Assembly: GCA_014804185.1 (NCBI GenBank)
Contig: JAAVAG010000085.1
Location: forward strand, 1-8,371
Source of the DNA: Lachnospiraceae bacterium
Lineage (GTDB): Bacteria; Bacillota; Clostridia; Lachnospirales; Lachnospiraceae
Length of the DNA: 8,371 bases
Direction: 5' to 3'
Shown here: positions 6,231 through 8,371 of the stretch, piece by piece
How the letters are laid out: the number at the start of each line of letters is the position of its first letter
Numbering within the stretch: the stretch's first letter is position 1
Translations under genes and position numbers: made by a program
Notes under the pieces: model-generated
The model's database searches: none
What the model saw: only the letters and a program-made list of their open reading frames with translations
Told to the model about the DNA's origin: nothing

Positions 6231-6641
6231 TTAAAAATCGCTACCACAATTATTACAATGGTACTGTTTCCCTATCTTTTTACTGCCAAGCCCAAACAAT
6301 CCTGTAGATACCATTCTACTTACTGTTGATATCTTACCAATATTTGTTGATGAGCAGTAAGGACAAGTAACTTTATTGCTGTTCTGCATCTCATATATTC
6401 TTCGATTTTGCTCTATTTGTGCTTCTTCTTCTGGAGTTGTGAATCTCAAAGTATGACCACATTCAGGGCATATCATGATATTTTGTTCTTTCTCATAATG
6501 CATTAAAACCATTTTTTTCTTATTAAGTTCACATGCCACGCAATATTCAACGATTCGATTTATATTATATCCACAATTAGGACAATATGAAGCCGTTGTG
6601 CTTACTTCTTTTCCACATTCAGGACATTCTATTAAAGCCAT
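6231..6641 (-). CDS. Intron-borne protein with three zinc ribbons, function unknown
   Basis: The product is 136 aa from ATG 6641 on the minus strand, ending GSDF. Twelve cysteines form six CxxC knuckles: C6/C9 with C20/C23 (LIECPECGKEV...YCPNCGY), C34/C37 with C58/C61 (CVAC...CPECG), and C93/C96 with C129/C132 (TCPYCSSTN...CNNCG). That is three zinc ribbons joined by a Glu/Gln-rich helix (about 70-88). A Gly-rich LFGLGSKKIGK segment precedes the last knuckle and may touch a membrane or nucleic acid. Such proteins are common, poorly studied accessory genes in Firmicutes. It lies wholly inside the intron and antisense to it, with its own promoter and terminator. There is no nuclease or transposase motif. 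It may be passenger cargo or an accessory for the intron or phage; this cannot be told from sequence. Confidence 0.85.
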   Translation of the reverse strand: MALIECPECGKEVSTTASYCPNCGYNINRIVEYCVACELNKKKMVLMHYEKEQNIMICPECGHTLRFTTPEEEAQIEQNRRIYEMQNSNKVTCPYCSSTNIGKISTVSRMVSTGLFGLGSKKIGKQYHCNNCGSDF

Positions 6642-6676
6642 TTGTATTACTTACACCTTTCTTATTATTTGTTATT

Positions 6677-6704
6677 ATTATATCATACAATATAATCAAT
6701 GCAA
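6677..6704 (-). promoter_or_regulatory. Promoter of the antisense zinc-ribbon gene, spanning the 3' splice site
   Basis: On the minus strand TTGCAT (-35, 6704-6699) is followed after 16 nt by TATAAT (-10, 6682-6677), preceded by TG to make an extended -10 (TGATATAAT, 6685-6677). The expected start is ~30 nt upstream of ATG 6641. A GAAAGG site at 6661-6656 is a rather distant RBS. Half of the -35 box is exon-2 sequence (CAA, 6702-6704), so the full promoter exists only while the intron is in this site or one with similar flanking bases. Confidence 0.65.
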
Positions 6705-8371
6705 CTAAAAGATCTCGCCAATTTAACAGATACATTACAAATTTTAAATAAAAGTGTAAATATTGCAGATACATTTAATACATTGTCATTATCAATGCAG
6801 AAAGCTGTATTAGCAAGTGGACAATTAAGCGCAGAACAATTGAAACTAATTGCTACAAGTAATATATTCTCCAAATCTGCTAATGGAAATAAAGTAGCTG
6901 TATCAGGACTTACATTAAAAGAAGTAAAAAATGCTGCTTCTAATGCGTTAGTTGCCGAATCTCAAGCAGGAACAACCGCTACTACCCTTGGTTTAGGGGC
7001 AGCATTTAAAGGTCTTCGGATCTCGATCAAAAATGCAACTATAGCAATGGGAAAGTTTTTGTTCACTACTCCTGCCGGGTGGGCTACATTAGCTGTGAGC
7101 GCTTTCGCTATTGCAGCCATAGCCGTCGTAAATTACAACAAGCAAATTGAAGAAAATAAGAAGAAAATAAGAGAAGCCGCAGAAGAAGCGAAAAATGTCG
7201 TACAAACCATTAAATCGAATTTCGACACACTAGTATCTGATACAGATAGAGTAAAAGATAGATATGCCGAACTTGCACAAGAAGCAGAAAATTTAGGAAA
7301 AGCAAACCAATCTCGTGGGAAACTTAGTGTGGAAGATTATAATGAATTCCTCGACTTAAGTAACCAATTAGCAAAGCTATTCCCACAATTGACTAAAGGT
7401 TATGATGACAATGGAAATGCCATTCTTGACCTATCAGGAAATGTTGATACGATTGTAGGTTCTTTGGACGATCTTGTATCTGTACAACACAAATTAGCAA
7501 ATCAAGAAATTATGAAAAATATGCCTGATGTATGGGCGGGATATATGTTAGATCTTAATGAATTCAATAAAGAATTGAAATCTTCTGAAAAAATAGTCGA
7601 TCAACATTTAGAATGGGCAAATGCTTTGAGAAATCGTTCCACAATTACACTCGGAGACGAATACTATAACGATCTTCTTATTGATGCAGCTGAAGCAGCA
7701 GGTATCATGAACTCGCGATACGGAAATGATTTTTACAAAGAAAAAAAGATTGCTGCAGACGCTGGCCCATCGTTCATTTCTGCATCTTGGGACTTCTCAA
7801 AATTATCTGACGATGAATACGAAAAATTACTGGGAAAATTAGGAGAGTTTGGTTCTAATTATGAAGATACTGTTCAAATAGTAAAGGGGAATATTGCTTC
7901 TGCTAATTCTGGTCTGGCAAGCTATATCAACACATGGCTTTCTACAGAATGGAACTATAACAAACTGGATTCTGATATGCAGAATGCTGTCAAAAGTATG
8001 CTCTTTGATGGTGATTGGGTTAATTCGATACCAGCTACTGTTGATTCAGGCAATTGGGATGAGGTAAGTAACTGGCTGCAACAAGAAATTCTATATGAGA
8101 TCAATAAAGTACAAGATAATGAAGAAATTTCTAAAGCATTATCTGAAGTATTTGCAAATACAGAACTTACCCCAGAAGCAAAAGTAGATTACGTTAGGCA
8201 AATCCAGGATTATTTTGGTGAAGGTAATGAAATTACTGTCTTGCTACAGCCACAGTTAGAAGAAACCGAAACACTCAATAATCAATATCAGGATGCAATT
8301 TCTAGATTTGGAAAAGAAAGTCAGGATAAACTTGAAAAATTCTTTAAAGATTACTCCATAAATGATTTTTC
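6702..8371 (+). CDS. Phage tail tape measure protein, exon 2 (continues past window end)
   Basis: I read the frame codon by codon from CAA 6702 to the window edge: 556 codons with no stop. It has no convincing start of its own: the ATG at 6699 ends in the intron's last G and has no RBS. It therefore depends on splicing to exon 1. Spliced residues ~453-560 are helical (LSLSMQKAVLASGQLSAEQL, NKVAVSGLTLKEVKNAASNA). About 565-600 form the hydrophobic segment typical of tape measures (FLFTTPAGWATLAVSAFAIA). After that comes a long coiled-coil-prone region (NKQIEENKKKIREAAEEAKN, DRYAELAQEAENLGKANQSR). The order is just what follows the exon-1 part in related tape measure proteins. Composition is AT-rich (30% GC in 7801-7860), unlike exon 1. 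Confidence 0.9.

Larger units (their letters stand above)
4969..6701 (+). mobile_element. Group I intron in the tape measure gene (1733 nt), with antisense cargo
   Basis: The borders are set by an internal guide sequence at 5021-5034. G5030-A5034 pairs with exon-1 bases U4964-U4968, giving the U4968.G5030 wobble that marks a group I 5' splice site. U5021-G5029 pairs perfectly with exon-2 bases C6702-A6710 (P10). The intron ends in G6701, the expected omega-G. Removal joins codon GCT to CAA and restores one tape measure frame (frame 1 to frame 3). The intron opens with in-frame UGA. Its first ~520 nt are rich in local hairpins; the rest is AT-rich and encodes a zinc-ribbon gene and a pseudogene on the minus strand. 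No homing endonuclease, reverse transcriptase or TnpA/TnpB was seen. A group II intron is unlikely: there is no GUGYG start or domain V. Confidence 0.92.

Noticed and set aside
6231..6641. Zinc-ribbon gene as a TnpB or homing endonuclease remnant
   Set aside because: TnpB has a single zinc ribbon within a RuvC fold. Here there are three consecutive ribbons and a natural short length, with no RuvC, HNH or GIY-YIG residues.
4969..6701. Tape measure gene simply broken by a stop and a frameshift or a random insertion
   Set aside because: The 14-nt guide matches both junction sides, the intron ends in G, and removal restores the frame to the base. Over 550 downstream codons stay open, which is not expected of a dead 3' half.
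4969..6701. Group II intron
   Set aside because: There is no GUGYG at the 5' end, no domain V-like hairpin near the 3' end and no reverse transcriptase.
6699..6713. Independent start of a second tape measure gene at ATG 6699
   Set aside because: No RBS lies upstream, the G is the intron's terminal base, and the protein would begin in the middle of a tape measure.
1..8371. tRNA genes, CRISPR array, integration site
   Set aside because: I found no cloverleaf, no regular spaced repeats and no integrase or att-like direct repeats in the window.

Overview
This looks like the tail/lysis part of a prophage or phage of a low-to-mid-GC Firmicute, most likely a Clostridia/Lachnospiraceae host. The grounds are strong AAGGAGG-type ribosome binding sites, an LL-H-type holin, an XhlA-like protein, a C39-type lysin with clostridial-style W-rich repeats, and a TP901-type tape measure protein (TMP). 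The species cannot be told from the window.

Layout. Positions 2-4968 hold tightly packed + strand phage genes: a 5'-truncated tail-region protein, a probable tail tube/structural protein (509-1294), a small Cys-rich protein (1368-1571), a lysis block (holin 1587-1910, C39 endolysin 1904-2899, XhlA-like 2935-3303), a 78-aa protein (3322-3558), and the first 452 codons of the TMP (3613-4968). Positions 4969-6701 interrupt the TMP. Positions 6702-8371 continue the TMP in another frame, open to the window edge.

Main result. The interruption reads as a self-splicing group I intron of 1733 nt rather than as gene decay. A 14-nt guide at 5021-5034 pairs on one side with the last five bases of exon 1 (U4964-U4968, with the diagnostic U.G pair at the 5' splice site). 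On the other side it pairs with the first nine bases of exon 2 (C6702-A6710, perfect), which directly follow a terminal G (6701). Splicing there joins the two TMP halves exactly in frame, codon to codon. The first intron codon is UGA, so unspliced mRNA encodes only the 452-aa N-terminal part.

The ribozyme-like part is the first ~520 nt. I see no homing endonuclease, reverse transcriptase or TnpA/TnpB. The 3' part instead carries, on the opposite strand, an intact three-zinc-ribbon protein gene with its own promoter and bidirectional terminator. Downstream of it lies a frameshifted zinc-ribbon pseudogene followed by a second terminator-like inverted repeat with identical arms. The layout (ribozyme at the 5' end, unrelated cargo at the 3' end) recalls IStrons but lacks their transposase genes.

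Base composition changes sharply across the intron. Exon 1 and all upstream genes are GC-rich with C/G-ending codons, while exon 2 is AT-rich with A/T-ending codons. The TMP is therefore probably a recombinant whose intron and 3' half share a source. It is also unusual that the lysis genes lie between the putative tail tube gene and the TMP.
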